A DNA stretch of 64,000 nt from Nocardioides sp. REDSEA-S33_B3 (GTDB taxonomy: Bacteria; Actinomycetota; Actinomycetes; Propionibacteriales; Nocardioidaceae). Shown piece by piece: positions 1 to 8,362 of this stretch (position 1 is the stretch's first letter; each line of letters opens with the position of its first letter). Below the pieces are notes generated by a model. The model was not told the origin of the DNA. It saw nothing but the letters and a program-made list of their open reading frames with translations, and did no database searches. The DNA lies in NCBI GenBank assembly GCA_001627335.1, contig LUPK01000015.1, forward strand, positions 1-64,000, given 5' to 3'. Made by a program: the position numbers and the translations under genes.

Positions 1-33
1 GGGCGGGGGTGGGGCGGGGCGGAAGCCCGAGCG

Positions 34-1617
34 TCAGGTGCCTCGCAACACGCGGCGCTGGATCTTGCCGGTGGCGGTGGTGGGCAGCGCGTCGGTGAGG
101 ACCACCCGCCGCGGCACCTTGTACGCCGCCAGCCGCTCGCGTGCGAAGGCGACCAGCTCCTCGGGGCCGACCTGGGCGCCCGGCACGAGCACGACGTGCG
201 CCACGACCGCCTCGCCGCGGTAGTCGTCGGGCTCCCCCACCACCGCGACCTGGTGCACCGCGTCGTGCCGGGTGAGGACGTCCTCGACCTCGCGCGGCCA
301 CACCTTGTAGCCGGAGGTGTTGATCTGGTCCTTGAGCCGGTCGACGATGTAGACCCAGCCGTCCTCGTCGACCATCGCGCCGTCACCGGTGCGCAGCCGA
401 CCGCCGGGCATGGTGCGAGCCGTCGCCTCCTCGTTGCGCCAGTAGCCGGGCACGATGCTCGGGCCGGTGATCTCCAGCTCGCCGTGCTCACGCGGGCCGA
501 GCGGCTCGCCGGCGGGGTCCAGCACCCGCACCTCGACGCCGGGGTAGGGCTTGCCGATGGCCAGGGAGCCGGTGACCGGGTCGACGGGGGCCCGCTCCCC
601 CAGCGGGACGGCGATGCAGGCCGAGGTGGTCTCGGTCATGCCGAAGATGTTGTGGATGTAGAGGCCGAAGGAGTCGGCGAAGCGGTCCACGGTCGCCGGC
701 GGCACCGGCGCGCCGCCGGACCACAGGTGCCGGATGCTCGCGAAGGTGCCGCGGTCGGCGCCCTCGGCCTGGGCGAGGCCGTGGTAGACGGTGATCGAGC
801 CGGTCGTGGTCGTGACGCCGTGGCGGCGGCAGGCCTCGACGATCTTCTCCGAGGAGGTCCGCCCGACGAGCACGACGGCGGAGCCGGCCAGCAGCGGGGC
901 GGCCGTGGTGATGACCGCGCCGGTGATGTGGAAGACCGGGGCCACGCACAGCACGCGGTCCTCGGCCCCCAGGCCCATCTGCTCGCGGACGCCCGCCGCC
1001 ACGGCGAGGACGTTGGCGTGGGTGTTCATCGCGCCCTTGGGCGGGCCGGTCGTGCCGGAGGTGTAGGTCAGCAGGGCGACGTCGTCGGGCTCGGTCGTGA
1101 CCGTGCTCGGGGTGCTGCCGGCGTGCTCGGCGACGACGTCGTCGAGGGCGGTCACCCCCGCCGGGACCACGGGACGGTCGGCGGTGCCGGTGTCGGTGGT
1201 GGCCCAGACGGTCTCGACGTCGGTGCCAGTCGCCGCCTCGGCCAGGCGGGCGCACAGCGAGGAGTCGGTGACGACGAGCCGGGCGCCGGAGTCGCGCAGC
1301 AGGTGCCGCAGCTCCTCACCGGCGTACATCGGGTTGAGCAGGGCCACGATCGCCCCGCGCCGCCAGGCGGCGAGCAGCGTCGTGAGCGCGTCGGGGACGT
1401 TCTGGAGCAGCAGCCCCACCCGGTCGCCGCTGCCGATGCCGGCGCGCTCGAGGCCCACGGCCATCGCGTCCACGCGTGCGTCGAGCTCCTCCGCGGACCA
1501 CGCCGCGTCCTCGTGCAGCACGGCGACGCCGCGCGGTGCCGCGGCCACCCGTGCGCGCCACGCTGCGTCCAGACCTGCGTCCAGACCGGCGTCCAGACTC
1601 CCCTGTGCGGACTGCAT
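34..1617 (-). CDS. Class I adenylate-forming acyl-CoA ligase
   Basis: Predicted to activate a carboxylic acid with ATP and join it to CoA. In the 527-residue product I see the AMP-binding loop LTYTSGTTGPPKG, the TGDGAMVDEDGW and DRLKDQINTSGYKVWP region of the C-terminal hinge, and the terminal PTTATGKIQRR lysine motif, so all ANL-family signatures are intact. The ATG at 1617 is chosen because AGGAGG sits 8 nt upstream; a longer in-frame reading to 1701 would run across the palindrome at 1643-1662. The N-terminus carries an LDAGLDAGLDA stretch from about three 12-bp tandem repeats (1565-1598). Substrate is unknown: fatty, aromatic or dicarboxylic acids are all possible. It stands alone on its strand, divergent from the small membrane protein gene. 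Confidence 0.88.
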   Translation of the reverse strand: MQSAQGSLDAGLDAGLDAAWRARVAAAPRGVAVLHEDAAWSAEELDARVDAMAVGLERAGIGSGDRVGLLLQNVPDALTTLLAAWRRGAIVALLNPMYAGEELRHLLRDSGARLVVTDSSLCARLAEAATGTDVETVWATTDTGTADRPVVPAGVTALDDVVAEHAGSTPSTVTTEPDDVALLTYTSGTTGPPKGAMNTHANVLAVAAGVREQMGLGAEDRVLCVAPVFHITGAVITTAAPLLAGSAVVLVGRTSSEKIVEACRRHGVTTTTGSITVYHGLAQAEGADRGTFASIRHLWSGGAPVPPATVDRFADSFGLYIHNIFGMTETTSACIAVPLGERAPVDPVTGSLAIGKPYPGVEVRVLDPAGEPLGPREHGELEITGPSIVPGYWRNEEATARTMPGGRLRTGDGAMVDEDGWVYIVDRLKDQINTSGYKVWPREVEDVLTRHDAVHQVAVVGEPDDYRGEAVVAHVVLVPGAQVGPEELVAFARERLAAYKVPRRVVLTDALPTTATGKIQRRVLRGT

Positions 1618-1642
1618 CTCCCGAGCCTCCTGTCCCTCCCGA

Positions 1643-1662
1643 GACCGAGCGATCGCTCGGTC
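1643..1662. promoter_or_regulatory. 20-bp perfect palindrome, candidate TetR-type operator
   Basis: GACCGAGCGATCGCTCGGTC is a perfect 20-bp dyad 25 nt upstream of the acyl-CoA ligase start, in the divergent region shared with the gene at 1734. TetR-family regulators of acyl-CoA metabolism in actinobacteria often use dyads of the ACCGAxCGxTCGGT kind, so an operator is a reasonable inference. No TetR gene is present in the window. Confidence 0.5.
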
Positions 1663-1733
1663 GGACAGGGAGACTGTGCCAAGGCTCACACCGCACGTCA
1701 AGACCGTCGACGCCTGGTGGCAGGGTGAGGCCC

Positions 1734-2093
1734 ATGGTTCTCGGGATGCCGGTGGAGTACTTCGTCCACGAGGTCGCGCGCGTGCTGGTGTACGCCGCCC
1801 TCGCGATCGTCTGCGTGGAGCGCTGGCGCGACGGCGCCTGGGCCCGCACGGGGGCCGTCGCAGGTGCGCTGGGCGCGCTGCTGGCGGCGTACTACCTGGG
1901 CAGCTACCTGATGTTCGTCAACGGGCACACGGCGCTGATGGACCTGCGCGAGAGCCTCTCGCTGGACCGGTTCCTCACCTGGGCCGACCTGCTGGTGCTC
2001 GGCGGGCTGTGCGCCGCGGTGGTGCTGGGTCGCAGCCGCCCGCCGCGGTCGACCGAGCAGCCCGCGGGGACCGTGGGGTCCTCCGCGGAGTAG
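1734..2093 (+). CDS. Small hypothetical membrane protein
   Basis: A 119-residue protein I cannot assign to a named family. About three hydrophobic segments are visible: near VARVLVYAALAIVCV, TGAVAGALGALLAAYYLGSYLM and LLVLGGLCAAVVLG. A short charged tail rich in S, R and P follows. The ATG at 1734 follows a GGGTGAGG ribosome site; a second ATG five codons in is less well placed. The stop lies three bases before the stop of the convergent manA gene, so the two transcripts must overlap. Function unknown; probably an inner-membrane protein. Confidence 0.6.
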   Translation: MVLGMPVEYFVHEVARVLVYAALAIVCVERWRDGAWARTGAVAGALGALLAAYYLGSYLMFVNGHTALMDLRESLSLDRFLTWADLLVLGGLCAAVVLGRSRPPRSTEQPAGTVGSSAE

Positions 2094-2096
2094 CCC

Positions 2097-3281
2097 TCAG
2101 ACCAGGTCGAGCATCTTGCGGCGCCGGCCCTCCTGGGCGGGGTGGTAGGCCTGGGCGACCTCGCCGGTGCCCCGGACGCGGAGGGCGCCGTCCTCGGGGC
2201 CGGCGTACATCACCGACCCGCGCGTGAGGCGCAGCGTCTCCCCGTGGGCGTTGGTCAGCTCGACCTCGCCACCGGTGCAGACCAGGATGCGGGCGTCGAT
2301 CTCGGGCAGCTCCACGCCGTCGCGGTCGGCCTGGGAGGTCTGGCACACCGCCAGCCCGAACTCCCCCTCCCCGGGCTCGAAGACGTCGGTGCTGGTGCCG
2401 ACCAGCTCGGGGCTGACCCGCGCCAGGCGCGACATCTCGGCGTCGATGCTGGCGACCACCCCGGCGGGGTCGAGGTGCTTGGGGGTCAACCCGGCGCGCA
2501 GCACGTTGTCGGAGTTGACCATCACCTCCACGCACATGCCGCTCATGTGGGCGTGGATGATGCCGGCGCCGAGGTAGGCGGCCTCCCCGGGCTGGAGCGT
2601 GAGCCGGTTGAGCAGCATCGACACGATCACCCCGACGTCACCGGGGTAGTGCGGCGCGATCTCCACGACCGAGGCGTAGGCGCGCTTGATGTCCAGGCCC
2701 AGGCCCAGCCGCGCGTGGCAGAGCGCCACGACCTGGTGCACCTCGTGCACCGACGGCGGCTCCATCAGCAACCGCTCCAGCATCCGCACGATGCCGTGGA
2801 AGCCGGGGGTGCGGGTCAGCTGGTCGACCATCCGCTGCGCGACCGGGTGGTCCAGCGGCGAGAGGATCCGCAGGATCTCCGCCGTCGGCCGGAACCCGAC
2901 CAGGGTGTCGAACGGCGTCAGCGCGTAGACCATCTCCGGCTTGGGGTTGGCGTCCTTGTAGAGCCGGTGCGGCGCGTCCAGCGGGACCCCGGCGGCCTCC
3001 TCGGCCTCGAAGCCCTTGCGCGCCAGCTCGGCGTTGGGGTGCACCTGGATCGACAGCGGGCGGGCCGCGGAGAGGATCTTCATCATGAACGGCAGCTCGC
3101 CGGCGACGTCGGAGAGCGGCACCTTGCCGTGCGCGCCGTCGACCATCGCCGGGCCCAGCGGGTGGGTGCCCATCCACACCTCGGCCACCGGCGCGCCGGT
3201 CGAGGGCCGCGCCAGGAAGAACGGGATGTCCTGGGCCGTCCCCCAGGCGTAGTCCTGCGTCGGGCAGTCGAGGAGGTGCAT
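2097..3281 (-). CDS. manA: Mannose-6-phosphate isomerase, class I
   Basis: Interconverts fructose-6-phosphate and mannose-6-phosphate, feeding GDP-mannose synthesis. The 394-residue product opens MHLLDCPTQDYAWG, the usual start of type I phosphomannose isomerases, and contains the PEMVYAL and IQVHPN metal-site regions and the cupin-like AYLGAGIIHAHMSG stretch. The ATG at 3281 is preferred over a longer reading because family alignments start at this point. It is the obvious supplier of mannose-6-phosphate for the gmd/fcl GDP-fucose genes 40 kb away, although that link is inferred. Confidence 0.92.
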   Translation of the reverse strand: MHLLDCPTQDYAWGTAQDIPFFLARPSTGAPVAEVWMGTHPLGPAMVDGAHGKVPLSDVAGELPFMMKILSAARPLSIQVHPNAELARKGFEAEEAAGVPLDAPHRLYKDANPKPEMVYALTPFDTLVGFRPTAEILRILSPLDHPVAQRMVDQLTRTPGFHGIVRMLERLLMEPPSVHEVHQVVALCHARLGLGLDIKRAYASVVEIAPHYPGDVGVIVSMLLNRLTLQPGEAAYLGAGIIHAHMSGMCVEVMVNSDNVLRAGLTPKHLDPAGVVASIDAEMSRLARVSPELVGTSTDVFEPGEGEFGLAVCQTSQADRDGVELPEIDARILVCTGGEVELTNAHGETLRLTRGSVMYAGPEDGALRVRGTGEVAQAYHPAQEGRRRKMLDLV

Positions 3282-3427
3282 GGGCACGACCCTAAGGTCC
3301 GCGCGGATCCCGCGGATGACGATGGGGTCAAAAGTGAAGGCCGCCCCGATCACGGGACGAGCCGGGTGCCCCCCTTTACGATCCTGGAGGGCACGCCCGT
3401 GCCCGCGGGCGAGCGAGGGGGAGCGGG

Positions 3428-4513
3428 ATGAGCGTCGAGCAGACCGACCGTGCCTTCCAGCGCGCCCTGCGCGAGCAGCTGGCGCGCAACGAGCTGACCT
3501 TCGCCCACGCCCCGATCGGGCAGGCCATCGTCGAGCTCGACGGCTCGTGGCGGCAGGTCAACAGCGCCCTGCTGCAGATGCTGGAGTACGACGAGGCCGA
3601 CCTGCTGGCGATGACCTTCCAGGACATCACCCACCCCGAGGACCTCGACCTCGACCTCGGGCTGCTCCAGCAGACGCTGGACGGCGAGATCACGTCGTAC
3701 CAGATGGAGAAGCGCTACTTCACCCGCACCGGCCGCACCGTGTGGGCGCTGCTGTCGGTGGCGCTGGTGCGCGACGAGGACGACCAGCCGCTCTACTTCA
3801 TCTCCCAGATCCTCGACATCACCGCGCACAAGAAGCAGGTGCAGGCGCTCCAGGACTTCACCGCGATGCTCGCCCACGACCTGCGCACCCCGGCGGCGGT
3901 CATCGCGGGGTTCGCGCAGCTGCTGTCGACCGGGCCGTACGACGACGAGGTCACCTCGATCGCGCGGCGCATCGAGCGCGCCTCCACGACGATCGTGGAC
4001 CTGCTGGAGAACGCCCTGACCACCGAGTCGATCGACTCCGGCCGGCTGACCGCGCGGCCCACGGCCGTCGACGTGCGCGACGCGGTCACCACCGCGGTGC
4101 AGGCGGCACTGAGCGCGGCGGAGATGAACGAGCAGCAGCTGGAGGTGGACACCTCCGGACTCGTCCCCGCCGTCGCCTGGGTGGACCCGGTGCACCTCGA
4201 GCAGGTGATGACCAACGTGATCGGCAACGCTCGGAAGTACGGCGGCTCGCACGTCCGCGTCAGCACCCGGGTCGCCGACCGGCGCGTGGAGATCCTCGTC
4301 GAGGACGACGGCCCCGGGGTGCCCGTGCGCTTCGTGCCGCAGCTCTTCGAGCGCTACAGCCGGTCCCAGGAGGCCCGCACGAGCAAGCAGCGCGGGTCGG
4401 GCCTGGGGCTCTACATCGTCCGGGACCTGCTCACCGCCAACGACGCCACCATCGACTACGAGGAGTCGGCCCTCGGGGGTGCTGGGTTCCGGGTGACCCT
4501 GCCGGCTGCGTGA
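3428..4513 (+). CDS. PAS-domain sensor histidine kinase (orphan, soluble)
   Basis: A 361-residue kinase: a PAS/PAC sensor fold at about residues 20-135 (FAHAPIGQAIVELDGSW...ISQILDITAHK), a HisKA dimerisation helix with phospho-acceptor His150 in MLAHDLRTP, and a HATPase_c domain with N box N267 (NVIGNARKYG), G1 box DDGPGVP at 294-300 and G2 box GSGLGLYIV at 323-331. No membrane segment is seen, so it should sense a cytoplasmic signal. No response-regulator gene is adjacent. Its 3' end is followed by the palindromic repeat at 4528-4593. Confidence 0.9.
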   Translation: MSVEQTDRAFQRALREQLARNELTFAHAPIGQAIVELDGSWRQVNSALLQMLEYDEADLLAMTFQDITHPEDLDLDLGLLQQTLDGEITSYQMEKRYFTRTGRTVWALLSVALVRDEDDQPLYFISQILDITAHKKQVQALQDFTAMLAHDLRTPAAVIAGFAQLLSTGPYDDEVTSIARRIERASTTIVDLLENALTTESIDSGRLTARPTAVDVRDAVTTAVQAALSAAEMNEQQLEVDTSGLVPAVAWVDPVHLEQVMTNVIGNARKYGGSHVRVSTRVADRRVEILVEDDGPGVPVRFVPQLFERYSRSQEARTSKQRGSGLGLYIVRDLLTANDATIDYEESALGGAGFRVTLPAA

Positions 4514-4527
4514 GGCCGGCCCGGGCC

Positions 4528-4593
4528 GGGATACGACGAATTCGATCTCACCCTTACTGCGCAGTAAGGGTGAAATGGAATGCGGAGTAACCC
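4528..4593. repeat. 66-bp palindromic repeat, copy 1 (degenerate right arm)
   Basis: The core at 4548-4573 is a perfect 26-bp palindrome centred on TACTGC/GCAGTA. The left outer arm GGGATACGACGAATT pairs, with several mismatches, with the right arm AATGCGGAGTAACCC at 4579-4593. It lies between the convergent histidine kinase and acetoacetate-CoA ligase genes, where it could serve as a bidirectional terminator. A better-preserved copy is at 8181-8248. Confidence 0.85.
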
Positions 4594-4632
4594 CGCTGTG
4601 CGACCCCTGTGACGCCAGTGACGCCTGAGGCG

Positions 4633-6675
4633 TCAGCCCCGCGAGGCTGCGTACGCCGCGATGTCAGCCAGCGCGGAGGGGTCGTCGAGCGCTCCAGCGG
4701 CGACGACGTCCTCGGGCGGGGCACCACGGAGGATCTTCTTGACCGGCACCTCGAGCTTCTTGCCCGACAGCGTGCGCGGCAGCGCCCGGACGACCTGGAG
4801 GGTGTCGGGGACGTGGCGCGGCGACAGTCGGCTGCGCAGCACGCCGGCGATCCTGCGCGGCAGGTCCTCGGACGCCGCCACACCAGGCGCGAGCGACACG
4901 AAGAGCACCAGCTCCCCTGCCCCGCCGGCGGGGTCCTCGAGGTGCACGACGAGCGAGTCCTTCACCTCGGGCAGCTCCTCGACGACGCGGTAGAACTCCG
5001 AGGTGCCGAGCCGCACTCCCCCGCGGTTGAGCGTGGCGTCCGAGCGCCCGGTGATGACCAGCGAGCCGCGCGAGGTGACGGTCACCCAGTCGCCGTGCCG
5101 CCACACGCCGGGGATCTCCTCGAAGTACGCCGAGTGGTACCGCGACCCGTCCTCGTCGCCCCAGAAGCCGACCGGCATCGACGGCATCGGGCGGGTGATC
5201 ACGAGCTCGCCGACCTCGTCGACCACCGGCGACCAGTCGCCGGCCCCGAGCGTCGACTCGGCGTAGGCCTCGACCCCGATCCCGGGCAGCCGGGCGGAGA
5301 TCTCCCCCTCCCACACCGGGGTCAGCGGGGTGACGCCCACGAAGGCGTTGCACACGTCGGTGCCACCGGACATCGAGCCGATCTGGGCCGTGGACGACAC
5401 CGCCTCGTGCACCCAGCGGAACCCCTCGGCCGGCAGCGGCGCACCGGTCGAGCCGACCCCCCGCAGCCGCGAGAGGTCGACCGCGGAGCCGGGCGAGAGC
5501 CCCTCCTTGCGGCAGGTCATCAGGAACGGCGCCGAGGTGCCGTAGTAGGTCAGCTCCGCGTCGGCGGCGAGCTCCCACTGCGACAGCAACGACGGGTGCG
5601 CGGGGTTGCCGTCGAAGAGGACGACGGTCGAGCCGACCAGCAGCCCGGACACGAGGTAGTTCCACATCATCCAGCCGGTCGTGGAGAACCACGAGAACCG
5701 GTCCTCGGGCCCGAGGTCGGTGAACAGCGCGAGCGCCGCCGCGTGCCCGAGGGTGATGCCGCCGTGGCCGTGCAGGATGGCCTTCGGCAGCCCGGTGGTC
5801 CCGCTGGAGAACAACACGTAGAGCGGGTGGTCGAAGGGCACCGGCTCGAAGGCCACGACCTCGCGCAGGTCGGGGTGCAGGTCGGCCCACAGCACGGTGT
5901 GGCGGGAGTCGGTGCCGGCGGGGCCGGTCGAGGCGGCGTCGAGGTAGGGCAGGTGGATCACGCCGGTCACCGTCGGCAGCGCGGCCAGCACCTCGGCGAC
6001 CTCCGCCTCGCGCGAGACCGGCTTGGCGCCGTACTGGTAGCCGTCGACGACCATCAGCACCCTCGGCTCGATCTGCCCGAGCCGGTCGACGACCGACTGG
6101 GTGCCGAACTCAGGGGCCACCGAGCAGAACACCGCCCCCAGCGAGGCGGTCGCGAGCAGCAGGACCAGCGTCTCGCCGATGTTGGGCGCGTACGCCGCCA
6201 CGCGGTCGCCCCGCTCGACCCCGAGCGACACCAGCCCGGCCCGGACGCGTGCGACGTCGAGGCGCAGCTCGGCGGCGGTCCAGGTGCGCTCCTCGCGCGA
6301 CTGGGACCGCGAGACGACCACGACGTCGTCCTCGGCGCGACCGGGCAGCGCGAGCATCGCCTCGGCGTAGTTGGTGGTGACCTCGGGGAACCACACGGCC
6401 CCCGGCAGCCGCTCGTCGGCCAGCGCCACCGTCGGCTCGGGCGAGGCCGGCAGCCGCAGCTCGCGCCAGACCTCGAGCCAGAAGGTGTCGAGGTGCTCCA
6501 GGCTCCACCGGCGCAGCGCCTCGTAGTCACGCCCGAGGTCGACGCCGTAGTCGGCCTCCAGCCGCAGCGCGAAGCGGCCCAGCCGGGAGTCCTCCCACGC
6601 GGCGGGCTCCCACAGCACGGGAGGCACGGTCTGGGCCGAGGCCGGAGGGACGGTCCGAGATGTGTCCTCGCTCAC
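4633..6675 (-). CDS. Acetoacetate-CoA ligase
   Basis: Activates acetoacetate to acetoacetyl-CoA with ATP, letting the cell use ketone bodies or polyhydroxybutyrate breakdown products. The 680-residue product has the long family-specific N-terminus (DYEALRRWSLEHLDTFW), the P-loop YVLFSSGTTGLPKAILHGHGG, the Trp-rich WFSTTGWMMWNYLVSGLL block typical of acetoacetyl-CoA synthetases, and the C-terminal RALPRTLSGKKLEVPVKK motif. Length is normal for the family. The start is GTG at 6675, behind a weak AGGGTGG site. It is monocistronic and divergent from the MFS gene. Confidence 0.9.
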   Translation of the reverse strand: MSEDTSRTVPPASAQTVPPVLWEPAAWEDSRLGRFALRLEADYGVDLGRDYEALRRWSLEHLDTFWLEVWRELRLPASPEPTVALADERLPGAVWFPEVTTNYAEAMLALPGRAEDDVVVVSRSQSREERTWTAAELRLDVARVRAGLVSLGVERGDRVAAYAPNIGETLVLLLATASLGAVFCSVAPEFGTQSVVDRLGQIEPRVLMVVDGYQYGAKPVSREAEVAEVLAALPTVTGVIHLPYLDAASTGPAGTDSRHTVLWADLHPDLREVVAFEPVPFDHPLYVLFSSGTTGLPKAILHGHGGITLGHAAALALFTDLGPEDRFSWFSTTGWMMWNYLVSGLLVGSTVVLFDGNPAHPSLLSQWELAADAELTYYGTSAPFLMTCRKEGLSPGSAVDLSRLRGVGSTGAPLPAEGFRWVHEAVSSTAQIGSMSGGTDVCNAFVGVTPLTPVWEGEISARLPGIGVEAYAESTLGAGDWSPVVDEVGELVITRPMPSMPVGFWGDEDGSRYHSAYFEEIPGVWRHGDWVTVTSRGSLVITGRSDATLNRGGVRLGTSEFYRVVEELPEVKDSLVVHLEDPAGGAGELVLFVSLAPGVAASEDLPRRIAGVLRSRLSPRHVPDTLQVVRALPRTLSGKKLEVPVKKILRGAPPEDVVAAGALDDPSALADIAAYAASRG

Positions 6676-6730
6676 CGGACCACCCTAGAACGAGGCGTGG
6701 ACACCGGGTCAGCCCGCCTCAGCACCTACC

Positions 6731-8221
6731 GTGGTTGACGTGGACAACCGGGGGACCGCGTCGGCCGCACCCGGTGGTCGAGCAGCGAGGAGCGCCAGCG
6801 ACGAGCGGGCGTCGAGACCACACCCCTCAGCGCCCCGCCCCCTCCTCCTCACCACCCTCGCCCTGCTGACCACGATCACCGCGATCACCAGCAGCCTCGG
6901 GGCGCCGCTGGTGCCGAGCGTGGTCGACGCCTTCGACGTCCGCCTCACGACCGCGCAGTGGAGCCTGACGGCCGCTCTGCTCGCGGGGGCGGTGAGCACG
7001 CCGGTGGTGGGCCGCTTCGCGGCGGGGAGGGTACGCCGCCCGACCATCCTCGCGGGCCTGGCGACGGTCCTGGCCGGCACCGTCCTGGCCGCGGTGTCGG
7101 TGCCGCTGGGCGTGTTCGGTGTCCTCGTGGCGGCCCGGGCGCTGCAGGGCATCGGGATGTCGCTGGTGCCGCTGGCGATGGCGGTGGCCAGGGACGAGAC
7201 GACCGGCGAGCGGACCTCCCGCGCGATCGCGCTGCTGAGCGTGACGATGGTGGCGGGCGCGGGCCTGGGGTACCCCCTCACCGCGCTGATGGCCGAGCTC
7301 GGCGGGCTCGTCGCGGCCTACCTGCTCGGCGCGGTGCTGACCGGCATCAGCCTGCTGATGGCGTGGCGCTTCGTGCCACCGGCCCCGGGCGACGAGCGCG
7401 GCCGCGTCGACTGGGTCGGGGCGGCGGGGCTGACGGTCGCGATGCTGGCGACGCTGCTGGCGATCTCCGAGGGCGAGGTGTGGGGCTGGACCAGCGCCCG
7501 GACGATCGGCCTGGGGACGCTCGGGGTGCTCGGCCTGGCCGGCTGGACGACGTACACGCTGCGCAGCAGGTTCCCCCTCGTCGACCTCCGCTTGGCGGTG
7601 CGCCCCGGCATCGCGGCGCCCAACCTGGTGGCGATCGTCGCCGGCCTGGGGATGTACTCCCTGCTCACCCTGGTCGTCGTCCTGGTCCGCGCCGACTCCC
7701 CGGGCTTCGGCCTCGGGGAGAGCGTGCTCGCGGCCGGCATGGTGCTCGTGCCGTACTCCCTCATGTCGGTCCTCGGCAACCAGCTCGCCCGCCTCGTGCT
7801 CGCGCGCGTGGGCCATCGCGTCCTGCTGCCCGCCGGGAGCCTGATGTTCATGAGCGCCACGCTGGCGCTGGCGGTGTGGCACGACCACCTGTGGCAGGCG
7901 CTCGCGGTGATGGCGCTCGGCGGCCTCGGCTCCGGCTTCACCTTCTCCAGCCTCGCGGTCCTGATGGTCCCCCACGTCCCCGCCGCCGAGACCGGCTCGG
8001 CGATGGCGTTCAACCAGGTCCTGCGCTACCTCGGCTTCACCGCCGGCTCGGCGGTCTCGGTCGCCCTGATGGCGGCGTACGGCGGTGGCGACACCGGCTT
8101 CGAGCGGGCCCTGCTCACGCTCTCGGGCGTGTGGCTGGTCGCGATCGGCGGCGCGGTCCTGCTCGATCGGCGGACCGTCGCGGGATACGACGAATCAGAT
8201 CTCACCCTTACTGCGCAGTAA
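6731..8221 (+). CDS. MFS transporter (DHA2-like), both ends derived from repeats
   Basis: A 496-residue major facilitator, probably a 14-helix DHA2-type drug or metabolite exporter, judged by length and by the pattern of hydrophobic segments from about residue 37 to the C-terminus (for example LLLTTLALLTTITAITSS and LVAIVAGLGMYSLLTLVVV). Start is GTG at 6731; GTG at 6740 is an alternative. Residues about 15-30 (GGRAARSASDERASR) are translated from the dispersed GGTCGAGCAGC repeat, and the last dozen residues plus the stop codon come from the left arm and core of the 68-bp palindrome at 8181-8248. The transport core itself looks intact. Substrate unknown. Confidence 0.85.
   Translation: MVDVDNRGTASAAPGGRAARSASDERASRPHPSAPRPLLLTTLALLTTITAITSSLGAPLVPSVVDAFDVRLTTAQWSLTAALLAGAVSTPVVGRFAAGRVRRPTILAGLATVLAGTVLAAVSVPLGVFGVLVAARALQGIGMSLVPLAMAVARDETTGERTSRAIALLSVTMVAGAGLGYPLTALMAELGGLVAAYLLGAVLTGISLLMAWRFVPPAPGDERGRVDWVGAAGLTVAMLATLLAISEGEVWGWTSARTIGLGTLGVLGLAGWTTYTLRSRFPLVDLRLAVRPGIAAPNLVAIVAGLGMYSLLTLVVVLVRADSPGFGLGESVLAAGMVLVPYSLMSVLGNQLARLVLARVGHRVLLPAGSLMFMSATLALAVWHDHLWQALAVMALGGLGSGFTFSSLAVLMVPHVPAAETGSAMAFNQVLRYLGFTAGSAVSVALMAAYGGGDTGFERALLTLSGVWLVAIGGAVLLDRRTVAGYDESDLTLTAQ
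6773..6819. repeat. Dispersed REP-like palindrome inside the MFS gene 5' end
   Basis: An imperfect palindrome beginning GGTGGTCGAGCAGCGAGG and ending GCGTCGAGACC. Near-identical copies occur at 28505, 30679 and 46513 and a truncated one at 63964. Here it is read in frame within the N-terminal region of the transporter. Confidence 0.85.
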
Positions 8222-8248
8222 GGGTGAGAACTAATTCGTCGTATCCCG
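8181..8248. repeat. 68-bp palindromic repeat, copy 2 (nearly perfect)
   Basis: Two 34-nt arms pair with only two mismatches. The outer ends are CGGGATACGACGAAT and its complement; the central 30 bp (8200-8229) are perfect and share the core of copy 1 at 4548-4573. The left arm overlaps the end of the MFS gene and provides its TAA stop at 8219-8221. Either a terminator-like repeat or a small non-autonomous mobile element. Confidence 0.9.
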
Positions 8249-8362
8249 ACGCTGCCGCCGCCGAACCCGCCAGCCGTCCACAGCCCCCACGACCAGCGGC
8301 CGCATCCACAGGCTCCCTCCACTCGCCCCGGAAGGCCCCGCTGATCGCCGACGCTCGGGAGC

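Noticed and set aside
196..1728. 510-codon open frame opposite the acyl-CoA ligase
   Set aside because: Low-complexity G/V/R/H-rich translation typical of the antisense frame of high-GC genes; no domain, and the opposite strand has a clear enzyme.
4609..6738. 709-codon open frame opposite acetoacetate-CoA ligase
   Set aside because: Antisense shadow; composition dominated by R, G, H and D with no motif.
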